Assembly: GCF_036345175.1 (NCBI RefSeq)
Contig: NZ_CP107780.1
Location: 6,820,001 to 6,884,000, forward strand
DNA from: Streptomyces sp. NBC_00576
Lineage (GTDB): Bacteria; Actinomycetota; Actinomycetes; Streptomycetales; Streptomycetaceae
DNA: 64,000 bases
Reading direction: 5' to 3'
Position 1 is the first letter of the stretch, and every line of letters starts with the position of its first letter. The notes under the pieces are model-generated. The model was given only the letters and a program-made list of their open reading frames with translations. It was not told where the DNA came from and searched no databases. The translations under genes and the position numbers were made by a program. Below, in pieces: positions 23,535 through 31,826 of this stretch.

Positions 23535-23559
23535 GGCCGCTTCCCAAAGGGAAGCGGCC
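23535..23559 (-). terminator. Terminator of aspC
   Basis: A perfect 11-bp stem GGCCGCTTCCC/GGGAAGCGGCC with an AAA loop, 17 bp past the aspC stop; on the minus strand it is followed by TTCTTTCGTCC. Confidence 0.85.
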
Positions 23560-23576
23560 CACTCACCTCACGAGGT

Positions 23577-24803
23577 TCAGTCCGTCGCCTCGGCCAGCAG
23601 CTTCTGTACGCGGCTGATGCCCTCGACGAGGTCCTCGTCGCCCAGGGCGTACGACAGGCGCAGGTAGCCCGGTGTGCCGAACGCCTCACCGGGTACGACC
23701 GCCACCTCGACCTCGTCGAGGATCAGTGCGGCCAGCTCGACCGAGTCCTGCGGGCGCTTGCCGCGGATCTCCTTGCCCAGGAGGGCCTTCACCGACGGGT
23801 AGACGTAGAAGGCACCCTCGGGCTCCGGGCAGACCACGCCGTCGATCTCGTTGAGCATGCGCACGATCGTGTGGCGGCGGCGGTCGAAGGCCACGCGCAT
23901 CTCCGCGACGGCGTCCAGGTTCCCGGAGACGGCGGCGAGGGCGGCGACCTGGGCCACGTTCGACACGTTGGACGTGGCGTGCGACTGGAGGTTCGTCGCG
24001 GCCTTGACGACGTCCTTCGGGCCGATGATCCAGCCGACCCGCCAGCCCGTCATGGCGTACGTCTTGGCGACACCGTTGACCACGATGCACTTGTCGCGCA
24101 GCTCGGGGAGGATCGCGGGGAGCGAGGTGAACTTCGCGTCGCCGTAGACGAGGTGCTCGTAGATCTCGTCCGTCAGCACCCACAGACCGTGCTCCACGGC
24201 CCAGCGGCCGATCGCCTCGGTGTCCTCGGCGCTGTAGACCGCGCCGGTCGGGTTCGAGGGGGAGACGAACAGGACGACCTTCGTCCGCTCGGTGCGGGCC
24301 GCCTCCAGCTGCTCCACGCTGACCCGGTAGCCGGTGGTCTCGTCCGCGACCACCTCGACCGGGACACCGCCGGCGAGACGGATCGACTCCGGGTACGTCG
24401 TCCAGTACGGGGCCGGGACGATGACCTCGTCGCCCGGGTCGAGGATCGCGGCGAACGCCTCGTAGATGGCCTGCTTGCCGCCGTTGGTCACCAGGACCTG
24501 GGAGGCGTCCACCTCGTAGTTCGAGTCGCGGAGCGTCTTGGCGACGATCGCGGCCTTCAGCTCGGGCAGACCGCCGGCCGGCGTGTAGCGGTGGTACTTC
24601 GGGTTCGAGCAGGCCTCGATGGCGGCCTGGACGATGTAGTCCGGGGTCGGGAAGTCCGGTTCACCGGCGCCGAAGCCGATCACCGGGCGCCCGGCGGCCT
24701 TCAGGGCCTTGGCCTTGGCGTCCACGGCGAGGGTGGCGGACTCGGAGATCGCGCCGACTCGGGCGGAGACCCGGCGCGCGGTGGAAGGGGTTGCAGCGCT
24801 CAT
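23577..24803 (-). CDS. aspC: Aspartate aminotransferase (class I, PLP)
   Basis: A 408-residue fold-type I aminotransferase of the I-gamma group. It transfers the amino group between aspartate and 2-oxoglutarate; some relatives also accept prephenate. Visible motifs are GAGEPDFPTPDYI, the Asn of SPSNPTGAVY, Tyr/Asp in LTDEIYEHLVY, the PLP Schiff-base lysine in GVAKTYAMTGWRVGW, and the substrate Arg in YLRLSYAL. The start MSAATPSTARRVSARVGAIS is used; an ATG three codons upstream is possible. It lies divergent from tRNA-Trp-secE. Confidence 0.93.
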   Translation of the reverse strand: MSAATPSTARRVSARVGAISESATLAVDAKAKALKAAGRPVIGFGAGEPDFPTPDYIVQAAIEACSNPKYHRYTPAGGLPELKAAIVAKTLRDSNYEVDASQVLVTNGGKQAIYEAFAAILDPGDEVIVPAPYWTTYPESIRLAGGVPVEVVADETTGYRVSVEQLEAARTERTKVVLFVSPSNPTGAVYSAEDTEAIGRWAVEHGLWVLTDEIYEHLVYGDAKFTSLPAILPELRDKCIVVNGVAKTYAMTGWRVGWIIGPKDVVKAATNLQSHATSNVSNVAQVAALAAVSGNLDAVAEMRVAFDRRRHTIVRMLNEIDGVVCPEPEGAFYVYPSVKALLGKEIRGKRPQDSVELAALILDEVEVAVVPGEAFGTPGYLRLSYALGDEDLVEGISRVQKLLAEATD

Positions 24804-25097
24804 GGTGCCCATCGTTTCAGACCGGAAACCTCCCCGGCACACGGGTTTCACCTATTGGTCAGACCGGACCGCCGACGGGACGCCGGAGGGCGCGAGACCG
24901 GGCGGACGGCTGAACAAGCGTCCGGATCCGGGGCCTGGGCTGGGCGATCTTCCGCCGACAACGGTCCAGCGGGCGCTTTCTGTTCGACGACCGGCTCCGA
25001 AGCACGTACACTCTCACCTCGTTGGCCTTCACCGGCCCGCGCTTATCCGGTGCACACCGAGCACTCGGACGAGTACGGTACGTTGGAGTAACCACAA

Positions 25098-25170
25098 AGG
25101 GTCGTAGCTCAATTGGTAGAGCACTGGTCTCCAAAACCAGCGGTTGGGGGTTCAAGTCCCTCCGGCCCTG
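25098..25170 (+). tRNA. tRNA-Trp (CCA)
   Basis: 73 nt cloverleaf: acceptor AGGGTCG/CGGCCCT, D-arm GCTC..GAGC, anticodon stem CTGGT/ACCAG with loop CTCCAAA (anticodon CCA), T-arm GGGGGTTCAAGTCCCTC. It lies 109 bp upstream of secE, the usual actinobacterial arrangement. Confidence 0.96.
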
Positions 25171-25279
25171 CTACACACGCCTGTCACCAGGCTGTGTGCG
25201 CATGTACGTACTGCAATGCATCGCCGTGCGGCTCAGACCGGGCGCGGCACGGCCACGACCCGGGAACAGGTGAGGACGA

Positions 25280-25567
25280 ATGGCGGATGCCGTGGGCTCC
25301 ATCGATATGCCTGATGCCCAGGATGAGGCGCCCGAGTCGGACAAGAAGACTCGCAAGGGCGGTAAGCGCGCCAAGAAGGGCCCGCTGAAGCGTCTCGCGG
25401 TTTTCTACCGCCAGATCGTCGCGGAGCTCCGCAAGGTCGTCTGGCCGACGCGTAACCAGCTGACGACGTACACGACCGTGGTGATCGTCTTTGTGATCGT
25501 CATGATCGGCCTGGTGACTGTGATTGACTTTGGCCTCAACAAAGCCGCCAAGTACGTCTTCGGCTGA
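25280..25567 (+). CDS. secE: Preprotein translocase subunit SecE
   Basis: A 95-residue single-span form of SecE, the clamp subunit of the SecYEG channel. A polar Lys-rich N-terminus (1-38) is followed by the amphipathic helix and conserved FYRQIVAELRKVVWPTRNQL, then one membrane helix (TTVVIVFVIVMIGLVTVIDF). It is co-transcribed with nusG (77 bp gap). Confidence 0.97.
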   Translation: MADAVGSIDMPDAQDEAPESDKKTRKGGKRAKKGPLKRLAVFYRQIVAELRKVVWPTRNQLTTYTTVVIVFVIVMIGLVTVIDFGLNKAAKYVFG

Positions 25568-25644
25568 GCCAAGAGCGAAGGGCGCCGGGTGCGGCGCCCC
25601 TTTCGCATGTTCCACCCACATGTATCCAGGAAGAAGCAGCCACC

Positions 25645-26544
25645 GTGTCTGACCCGAACCTGAACGACGCCATCGTGCCGGACGAGTCCGTGGATGACGA
25701 GCTCGACATCGTCGAGGGCGTTGACGAGGTCGAGGACGAGGTCGACGCTGCGGACGCCGCCGTGGGAGAGCCCGCCGAGGAAGACGCCATCCACATCGAG
25801 AGCGATGAGGATGAGGACGGCGACGTCATCGAGGCCGACGCCGACGAGGACGAAGAGCTCGTCGACGCCGAGGCTGAGGACGACGCCGAGGCCGAGGCTG
25901 AGGAAGCCGAAGAAGAGGCCGAGCCTGTCGACCCCGTCGAGGCCCTCCGCGAGGAACTGCGCACGCTCCCCGGCGAGTGGTACGTCATCCACACGTACGC
26001 CGGTTACGAGAACCGTGTGAAGACCAACCTGGAACAGCGTGCCGTCTCGCTCAACGTCGAGGACTTCATCTTCCAGGCCGAGGTGCCGCAGGAAGAAGTC
26101 GCCCAGATCAAGAACGGCGAGCGCAAGACGGTCCGCCAGAACAAGCTTCCCGGGTACGTTCTCGTCCGCATGGACCTGACGAACGAGTCCTGGGGCGTCG
26201 TCCGCAACACCCCCGGTGTCACCGGCTTCGTGGGCAACGCGTACGACCCGTACCCGCTGACCCTGGACGAGATCGTCAAGATGCTCGCGCCGGAGGCCGA
26301 GGAGAAGGCCGCCCGTGAGCTCGCCGAGGCCGAGGGCAGGCCGGCTCCGGCCCGCAAGCTCGAGGTCCAGGTGCTGGACTTCGAGGTCGGCGACTCGGTC
26401 ACCGTCACCGACGGCCCGTTCGCGACGCTGCAGGCGACGATCAACGAGATCAACGCCGACTCGAAGAAGGTCAAGGGCCTCGTCGAGATCTTCGGCCGCG
26501 AGACCCCGGTCGAGCTGTCGTTCGACCAGATCCAGAAGAACTAG
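25645..26544 (+). CDS. nusG: Transcription termination/antitermination factor NusG
   Basis: A 299-residue protein with GTG start. It has a long acidic Asp/Glu/Ala extension (about 1-105) typical of high-GC actinobacteria, absent from the 180-residue E. coli protein. The NGN domain follows (EWYVIHTYAGYENRVKTNLE, LPGYVLVRMDLTNESWGVVR, TPGVTGFVG), and the C-terminal KOW domain reads GDSVTVTDGPFATLQATINE. It binds RNA polymerase and couples to ribosomes or Rho. It is followed by the rplK-rplA unit. Confidence 0.96.
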   Translation: MSDPNLNDAIVPDESVDDELDIVEGVDEVEDEVDAADAAVGEPAEEDAIHIESDEDEDGDVIEADADEDEELVDAEAEDDAEAEAEEAEEEAEPVDPVEALREELRTLPGEWYVIHTYAGYENRVKTNLEQRAVSLNVEDFIFQAEVPQEEVAQIKNGERKTVRQNKLPGYVLVRMDLTNESWGVVRNTPGVTGFVGNAYDPYPLTLDEIVKMLAPEAEEKAARELAEAEGRPAPARKLEVQVLDFEVGDSVTVTDGPFATLQATINEINADSKKVKGLVEIFGRETPVELSFDQIQKN

Positions 26545-26563
26545 CACGCCCTTAGCTTCCGTC

Positions 26564-26598
26564 CAGGTCAGGTCGGCTCTCGGAGCTGGCCTGACCTG
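26564..26598 (+). terminator. Hairpin between nusG and rplK
   Basis: A 9-bp stem CAGGTCAGG/CCTGACCTG with a 17-nt loop, 20 bp past the nusG stop and about 100 bp before rplK. It may terminate or attenuate read-through into the rplKA operon, whose leader (to 26700) has no gene. Confidence 0.6.
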
Positions 26599-26700
26599 CT
26601 CGGTTTCACGCCTCGCCATGGTGTCCCTTATCGTGGTGCGGTTGCCTGGCTTCTGTCAGGCACAGCGAAGACCGAAGAAAACGAAGATAGAGGACCCGGA

Positions 26701-27135
26701 ATGCCTCCCAAGAAGAAGAAGGTCACGGGGCTCATCAAGCTCCAGATCAACGCCGGAGCGGCTAACCCCGCCCCGCCGGTCGGCCCCGCGCTCGGTCAGC
26801 ACGGCGTCAACATCATGGAGTTCTGCAAGGCCTACAACGCCGCGACCGAGTCGCAGCGTGGCTGGGTGATCCCGGTGGAGATCACGGTCTACGAAGACCG
26901 CTCCTTCACCTTCATCACCAAGACGCCGCCGGCCGCGAAGATGATCCTCAAGGCCGCGGGTGTCGAGAAGGGCTCTGGCGAGCCGCACAAGACCAAGGTC
27001 GCCAAGATCACCCAGGCGCAGGTCCGTGAGATCGCCACGACCAAGCTTCCCGACCTGAACGCCAACGACCTGGACGCCGCGTCGAAGATCATCGCCGGCA
27101 CCGCCCGTTCGATGGGCATCACGGTCGAGGGCTGA
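26701..27135 (+). CDS. rplK: Ribosomal protein uL11
   Basis: A 144-residue large-subunit protein of the GTPase-associated centre. It shows the L11 pattern [20 protein letters not shown] and [20 protein letters not shown], with the RNA-binding C-terminal domain ending [20 protein letters not shown]. It is the partner for RelA activation and the binding site for thiopeptides. Operon with rplA (82 bp gap). Confidence 0.98.
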
Positions 27136-27217
27136 GCCCCCACCTCGTAAGTCTTGTAGTGCGTGGCAGGACCTGCTCGGTCCGTACCACGACTCCTCAG
27201 AACACACAGGAGCAGTA

Positions 27218-27943
27218 GTGAGCAAGCGCAGCAAGTCTCTCCGCGCTGCGGACGCCAAGATCGACCGGGACAAGCTCTACGCCCCGCTCGAGGCCGTCCG
27301 TCTCGCCAAGGAGACCTCCACGAGCAAGTTCGACGGCACCGTCGAGGTCGCCTTCCGCCTGGGTGTCGACCCGCGCAAGGCCGACCAGATGGTCCGTGGC
27401 ACCGTGAACCTCCCGCACGGCACCGGTAAGACCGCCCGGGTCCTGGTCTTCGCGACCGGTGACCGTGCCGAGGCCGCGACCGCCGCGGGCGCCGACATCG
27501 TCGGCTCCGACGAACTGATCGACGAGGTGGCGAAGGGCCGTCTGGACTTCGACGCCGTCGTCGCCACCCCGGACCTCATGGGCAAGGTCGGCCGCCTCGG
27601 CCGCGTCCTCGGCCCGCGTGGTCTGATGCCGAACCCGAAGACGGGCACCGTGACCCCGGACGTGGTCAAGGCCGTGACCGAGATCAAGGGCGGCAAGATC
27701 GAGTTCCGCGTCGACAAGCACTCGAACCTGCACTTCATCATCGGCAAGACGTCGTTCGACGACACCAAGCTGGTGGAGAACTACGGCGCCGCGCTGGAGG
27801 AGATCCTCCGTCTGAAGCCGTCCGCCGCGAAGGGCCGCTACATCAAGAAGGCCGCCCTCAGCACCACGATCGGCCCCGGTGTTCCGCTCGACCCCAACCG
27901 CACCCGCAACCTCCTCGCCGAGGAGGACCCGGCCGCCGTCTGA
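27218..27943 (+). CDS. rplA: Ribosomal protein uL1
   Basis: A 241-residue protein of the L1 stalk. GTG start with AGGAG upstream. Signature sequences are GVDPRKADQMVRGTVNLPHG, PDLMGKVGRLGRVLGPRGLM and PNPKTGTV, with a C-terminal KSSAAKG-like stretch. L1 is the usual autogenous repressor of the L11-L1 operon. Confidence 0.98.
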   Translation: MSKRSKSLRAADAKIDRDKLYAPLEAVRLAKETSTSKFDGTVEVAFRLGVDPRKADQMVRGTVNLPHGTGKTARVLVFATGDRAEAATAAGADIVGSDELIDEVAKGRLDFDAVVATPDLMGKVGRLGRVLGPRGLMPNPKTGTVTPDVVKAVTEIKGGKIEFRVDKHSNLHFIIGKTSFDDTKLVENYGAALEEILRLKPSAAKGRYIKKAALSTTIGPGVPLDPNRTRNLLAEEDPAAV

Positions 27944-27979
27944 GCCTCCCGCTCACCCCGGTAGCCGCGCGTTCACGTT

Positions 27980-28029
27980 CGTACGACGGGCCCCGCAACC
28001 TTTCGAGGTGCGGGGTCCGTTGTCGTACG
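27980..28029 (+). terminator. Terminator of rplKA operon
   Basis: A long hairpin pairing CGTACGAC-GGCCCCGCA with TGCGGGG-CC-TTGTCGTACG around an 11-nt loop, 37 bp after the rplA stop. Confidence 0.8.
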
Positions 28030-28077
28030 GAGGGGTTAGCGTGTTGATCACGGGGTGTACGAGGGGGTTGGGGACGG

Positions 28078-28989
28078 ATGAGGGACAGCGGCGAACGGGG
28101 TATACGGGGCCCACATCGGGGAGTCCGGCCGGTCGTGGCGACCGCCGCGCTGGTCGCGGTGGGCGTGGCGATGTCGGCGTGCAGTTTCTCCGGGGGACCT
28201 GACGACGAAGGCGCCGAGCCGACTCCGAGCGCGGGGCGCCCCGACGCCCGTACGGCCGCCGCGCTGCACGCCGTGGAGAATGCCACCGACCGGGCCGGCT
28301 CCGCCCGGGTCAGCTCCTCCTCCGTCATGGGCGACCTGCTCTCCATGCGGACGGTCGGCGTCCTCGGCTGGGCCGGTGAGCCGGTCGGCAAGCTCAGCAT
28401 CACCTACACCGGCGGAGAGCTGGCCAAGTCCATGCGGGCGCTCAACAGCTCGTCCATGGAGGCCCGGCTGCTGCCCGACGCCTACTACGCCAAGGTCGGT
28501 GACAAGTTCGCTGCCCAGATGCACGGCAAGCACTGGATCAAGTACGACTACGACGACCTGGCGGACCTGCCCGGCGGCTCGGGGACGTATCTGAAGGACC
28601 AGTTGCACAACACCGCCCCCGTCCAGCCGGTCAAGCTGCTGCTGGCCTCCGGTGACGTCCGCAGGTCCGGGACGGAGACGGTGCGCGGGGTGCGTACGAC
28701 GCACTACTCGGGCACGGTGGAGGTGGCGGCCCTGGCCGACTCCGCCCTCAAGGAGCAGCTCGTCCAGGCCGGCGTGACCACCGAGACCGTCGACATCTGG
28801 GTCAACGACCGGAATCTGCTGGTCAAGAAGGTCGAGCGGGGCGAGCTGTCGAGCGGACGGATGTCGTCGACGGCGTACTACAGCGCCTACGGCGTGAAGG
28901 CGGCGGTGGCGGCGCCGGAGGGCGGGGACACCGCGGACTTCAAGGACCTGCTGGGGAATTCAGAAGCCTCGTCCGCCCCACCGGGTTAG
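28078..28989 (+). CDS. Putative lipoprotein, LolA/LprG-like
   Basis: A 303-residue exported lipoprotein. A basic n-region (MRDSGERGIRGPHRGVRP), hydrophobic core and lipobox VAMSAC (Cys at about 35) predict anchoring to the outer face of the membrane. The mature part has the LppX_LprAFG/LolA-like composition of beta strands (LPDAYYAKVGDKFAAQMHGK, HWIKYDYDDLADL, TTHYSGTVEV, VDIWVNDRNLLVKKVER). It is paralogous to the next gene. The two sit between rplA and rplJ in Streptomyces. A lipid or hydrophobic ligand carrier role is inferred from the fold only. Confidence 0.8.
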   Translation: MRDSGERGIRGPHRGVRPVVATAALVAVGVAMSACSFSGGPDDEGAEPTPSAGRPDARTAAALHAVENATDRAGSARVSSSSVMGDLLSMRTVGVLGWAGEPVGKLSITYTGGELAKSMRALNSSSMEARLLPDAYYAKVGDKFAAQMHGKHWIKYDYDDLADLPGGSGTYLKDQLHNTAPVQPVKLLLASGDVRRSGTETVRGVRTTHYSGTVEVAALADSALKEQLVQAGVTTETVDIWVNDRNLLVKKVERGELSSGRMSSTAYYSAYGVKAAVAAPEGGDTADFKDLLGNSEASSAPPG

Positions 28990-29046
28990 GCTCACGGTCG
29001 TTTCTGTGAATCGACCGTGTGTTCACAGTGTTCCTTGGGGGGAATC

Positions 29047-29889
29047 ATGGGTGCTTCTTCTGTACGTGTAGGCCTCGCCGTGCTGCTCATCGGTACGGGC
29101 GCTGTCGCCTGTTCCAAGGGCGCCTCGGAGGAGTCGCCGAAGATGACGCCGGCGGCGGCCGTCGCGAAGGCGGCGAAGAACGTGGAGGACATCACCTCCC
29201 TCAGCTACCGGATGACCGGCAAGATGCCTGGGGAGGGCCGCGTCAAGGCCGACGCCAAGATGCGCCTCAAGCCCGACGTGGCGATGAGCATGAAGATCAC
29301 CGCCCTCGACAAGGGCGCCGACGGCACGGCCGAGATCCGTCTCGTCGACAAGGCGATGTTCATAGGCGGGGGCGCGGCGGCCGCCAAGGAGATGGACGGC
29401 AAGAGCTGGATCAAGTTCGACATGGCCGCGCTGAGCGGCGCGGGTGGCGCCGGTGGCGGTTCCCTCGGGGCCGCTGGGCAGGCCGACAGGAACCCCGCCC
29501 AGGAGTCCACCTTCCTCACCGGCTCGAAGGATGTGAAGGAGGTCGGCACGGAGACCGTGGACGGGGAGAAGACCACCCATTACGCGGGCACGGTCACCTT
29601 CGACCAGTTCCGCGAAGCCATCAAGTCCCAGAGCAAGGCGAGGCGCGAGATGCGCGAGAAGAGCCTTGAGCGGTTCGAGAAGCTGGGTATCGACAAGTTC
29701 ACGATGGACATGTGGATCGGCGCGGGCGAGCTCACCAAGCAGTTCCGGCTGCGCGGCCAGGCCGACAAGGGCCCCCTCGACATGACCGTCACCTTCGACG
29801 ACGTCAACAAGCCCGTGAGCATCGTTGAGCCGCCTGCCAAGGATGTCGCTGACCTGGCCGCGATGATGAAGGGAGCGCAGGAGGGCTGA
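29047..29889 (+). CDS. Putative lipoprotein, paralogue of preceding gene
   Basis: A 280-residue lipoprotein: signal peptide VRVGLAVLLIGTGAVAC with lipobox GAVAC (Cys at about 22). The mature domain shares with its neighbour the patterns SLSYRMTGKMPGEGRVKADA, KSWIKFDMAALSG, TFLTGSKDVKEVGTETVDGE and KTTHYAGTVTF, with a C-terminal strand DMTVTFDDVNKPVSIVEPPA. This places it in the LprG/LolA-like sensor-of-lipid fold. A Gly/Ala-rich linker lies around 140-152. GGGGGG precedes the ATG. Function unknown. Confidence 0.8.
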   Translation: MGASSVRVGLAVLLIGTGAVACSKGASEESPKMTPAAAVAKAAKNVEDITSLSYRMTGKMPGEGRVKADAKMRLKPDVAMSMKITALDKGADGTAEIRLVDKAMFIGGGAAAAKEMDGKSWIKFDMAALSGAGGAGGGSLGAAGQADRNPAQESTFLTGSKDVKEVGTETVDGEKTTHYAGTVTFDQFREAIKSQSKARREMREKSLERFEKLGIDKFTMDMWIGAGELTKQFRLRGQADKGPLDMTVTFDDVNKPVSIVEPPAKDVADLAAMMKGAQEG

Positions 29890-29918
29890 GACGCCCGGAC
29901 TGCTGCGAACAGGCGGAT

Positions 29919-29948
29919 TTGCTTGTCGGTGAGCCGTTCACGTACTCT
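29919..29948 (+). promoter_or_regulatory. Predicted rplJ promoter
   Basis: TTGCTT (29919-29924), 18-bp spacer, TACTCT (29943-29948), matching the vegetative sigma HrdB pattern. It lies upstream of the L10 leader. Confidence 0.6.
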
Positions 29949-30183
29949 CGTCCAGAAGCCAAAGACCGCTGGTCGTTGCCGTGTCTTCGTAAGAAGGTGC
30001 GGTGGCCGAAGGATCCGCTGAATTGCGGACGACCCGCGCAGGTGACTGTGGATGTGCTCCCGGACGGACTCCGCTCACGGAATTCGGTTGGTCGAGCTCA
30101 CGCCCCGTGCGCCTGCGCCGGGGCGTTTCGTTTTCCCAGTCTCCTTCTGAGCGGTCCTCATCACCCGGAAGGAGGCCACGCTT
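29949..30183 (+). promoter_or_regulatory. L10 leader with attenuator hairpin
   Basis: A 235-nt gene-free leader before rplJ, the position of the L10(L12)4-binding autoregulatory mRNA leader. Near its 3' end CGCCCCG (30101-30107) pairs with CGGGGCG (30119-30125), followed by TTTCGTTTT, an intrinsic-terminator-like attenuator 50 bp before the start codon. Confidence 0.7.
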
Positions 30184-30714
30184 ATGGCAAGGCCCGACAA
30201 GGCTGCCGCGGTAGCCGAGCTCGCGGACCAGTTCCGCAGCTCGAACGCCGCTGTGCTGACCGAGTACCGGGGTCTCACCGTGGCGCAGCTCAAGACGCTG
30301 CGTCGTTCGCTCGGTGAAGACGCCCAGTACGCCGTGGTGAAGAACACGCTGACCAAGATCGCGGCCAACGAGGCCGGGATCTCGACGCTCGACGACCTGT
30401 TCAACGGTCCGACGGCGGTTGCCTTCATCACCGGTGACCCGGTGACGTCGGCGAAGGGTCTTCGTGACTTCGCCAAGGACAACCCCAACCTCGTCATCAA
30501 GGGCGGTGTCCTTGACGGTAAGGCGCTGTCCGCCGACGAGATCAAGAAGCTTGCGGACCTCGAGTCCCGCGAGGTTCTGCTCGCCAAGCTGGCGGGCGCC
30601 ATGAAGGGCAAGCAGTCTCAGGCTGCCTCGCTCTTCCAGGCGCTCCCGTCGAAGTTCGTCCGCACCGCGGAAGCGCTTCGCGTCAAGCTGGCCGAGCAGG
30701 GCGGTGCCGAGTAA
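30184..30714 (+). CDS. rplJ: Ribosomal protein uL10
   Basis: A 176-residue stalk-base protein. N-terminal RNA-binding part: ARPDKAAAVAELADQFRSSN, VLTEYRGLTVAQLKTLRRSL and YAVVKNTLTKIAANEAG. The C-terminal helical spine carries the L12 dimers. GGAGG about 8 bp upstream of the ATG. Operon with rplL. Confidence 0.97.
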   Translation: MARPDKAAAVAELADQFRSSNAAVLTEYRGLTVAQLKTLRRSLGEDAQYAVVKNTLTKIAANEAGISTLDDLFNGPTAVAFITGDPVTSAKGLRDFAKDNPNLVIKGGVLDGKALSADEIKKLADLESREVLLAKLAGAMKGKQSQAASLFQALPSKFVRTAEALRVKLAEQGGAE

Positions 30715-30824
30715 TTCGGCTCGCACTCTGACCGCCGCCTGACGCGGTGGTCGACGCGGGCCGAACGTACGCCCGCCGACACTTACATCGGCACCTGCCG
30801 AATTGACTGGAAGGATCGCCCATC

Positions 30825-31208
30825 ATGGCGACGAAGCTGTCCCAGGAAGAGCTGCTCGCGCAGTTCGAGACCCTCACCCTCATCGAGCTCTCCGAGTTCG
30901 TGAAGGCCTTCGAGGAGAAGTTCGACGTCACCGCCGCCGCCGCGGTCGCCGCTGCCCCGGCCGGCCCGGCCGCCGCCGCTGAGGTCGCCGAGGAGCAGGA
31001 CGAGTTCGACGTCATCCTCACCGGTGCCGGCGAGAAGAAGATCCAGGTCATCAAGGTCGTGCGTGAGCTGACCTCGCTGGGTCTCAAGGAGGCCAAGGAC
31101 CTCGTGGACGGCGCCCCGAAGCCCGTTCTCGAGAAGGTCACCAAGGAGGCCGCCGAGAAGGCTGCCGAGTCCCTCAAGGCCGCCGGCGCGGGCGTCGAGG
31201 TCAAGTGA
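30825..31208 (+). CDS. rplL: Ribosomal protein bL12
   Basis: A 127-residue stalk protein: N-terminal dimerisation helices (LLAQFETLTLIELSEFVKAF), Ala/Pro-rich hinge (AAAVAAAPAGPAAAAEVAEE) and the factor-recruiting C-terminal domain (KIQVIKVVRELTSLGLKEAK DLVDGAPK). It recruits EF-G and EF-Tu. A hairpin follows at 31285. Confidence 0.98.
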   Translation: MATKLSQEELLAQFETLTLIELSEFVKAFEEKFDVTAAAAVAAAPAGPAAAAEVAEEQDEFDVILTGAGEKKIQVIKVVRELTSLGLKEAKDLVDGAPKPVLEKVTKEAAEKAAESLKAAGAGVEVK

Positions 31209-31284
31209 CCCCATCGAGGGTCCGCTGAGGACTCTCGTGGACGCTGAGCAGGGGCTCCCGATAGCCCTGTAACGCTGAAGCTGT

Positions 31285-31318
31285 GAAGAGCGATCATCCA
31301 TCTGGGTGGTCGCTCTTC
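31285..31318 (+). terminator. rplL-rpoB attenuator hairpin
   Basis: A 15-bp stem (31285-31299 with 31304-31318, two G-T wobbles) and a 4-nt loop, 77 bp after rplL. It would lower read-through into rpoBC. The gap 31319-31826 otherwise contains only the rpoB promoter region and leader. Confidence 0.75.
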
Positions 31319-31612
31319 GGCGTTCGAGGGGTCGGGTCGTGGCTGCCTTGCAGGCTCGGTGACGGCGAGTAAGGTGATCTTCGTTGTGCCTCCGAACGCC
31401 CCTGGTGACGTGCCGCACGTGACGATGGCAGCACCGGGTTTGGGTATGGAGGCCTTGACGAACCGCACGCAGCGCGCAATTCTCAGGACGCGTCGTCACA
31501 AGGATCCGAATCCGAGGCATGGATCGGTGGCGAAGAGGGCAGGATCGATGTGCATCGAGGGCGTGGCTTGCAGCAGGGGTTGAGAACAACGAGGGTCTTC
31601 AAAAACCCGCAC

Positions 31613-31641
31613 TGGACATCAGTGGGCCAAGTGGCTACACT
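31613..31641 (+). promoter_or_regulatory. Predicted rpoB promoter
   Basis: TGGACA (31613-31618), 17-bp spacer, TACACT (31636-31641): a good vegetative promoter, giving an rpoBC transcript independent of rplJL with a leader of about 180 nt. Confidence 0.65.
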
Positions 31642-31826
31642 GACCCTTTGCGCTGCCTGTTAGCTGCCTCCTGCCCGTCACCAGGGGCATGCCCTCGCTT
31701 GAGCACCGACGATCGGACCTTCTCCGACCTGGCCTTTCCCGGCTGGTTCGTGGAGCGCCTGTCTCTGTGCCCCAGTGGGGGGCCGGTACGCGCGTAGTGA
31801 GTCCGAGCCCTCGGAAGGACCCCCTC

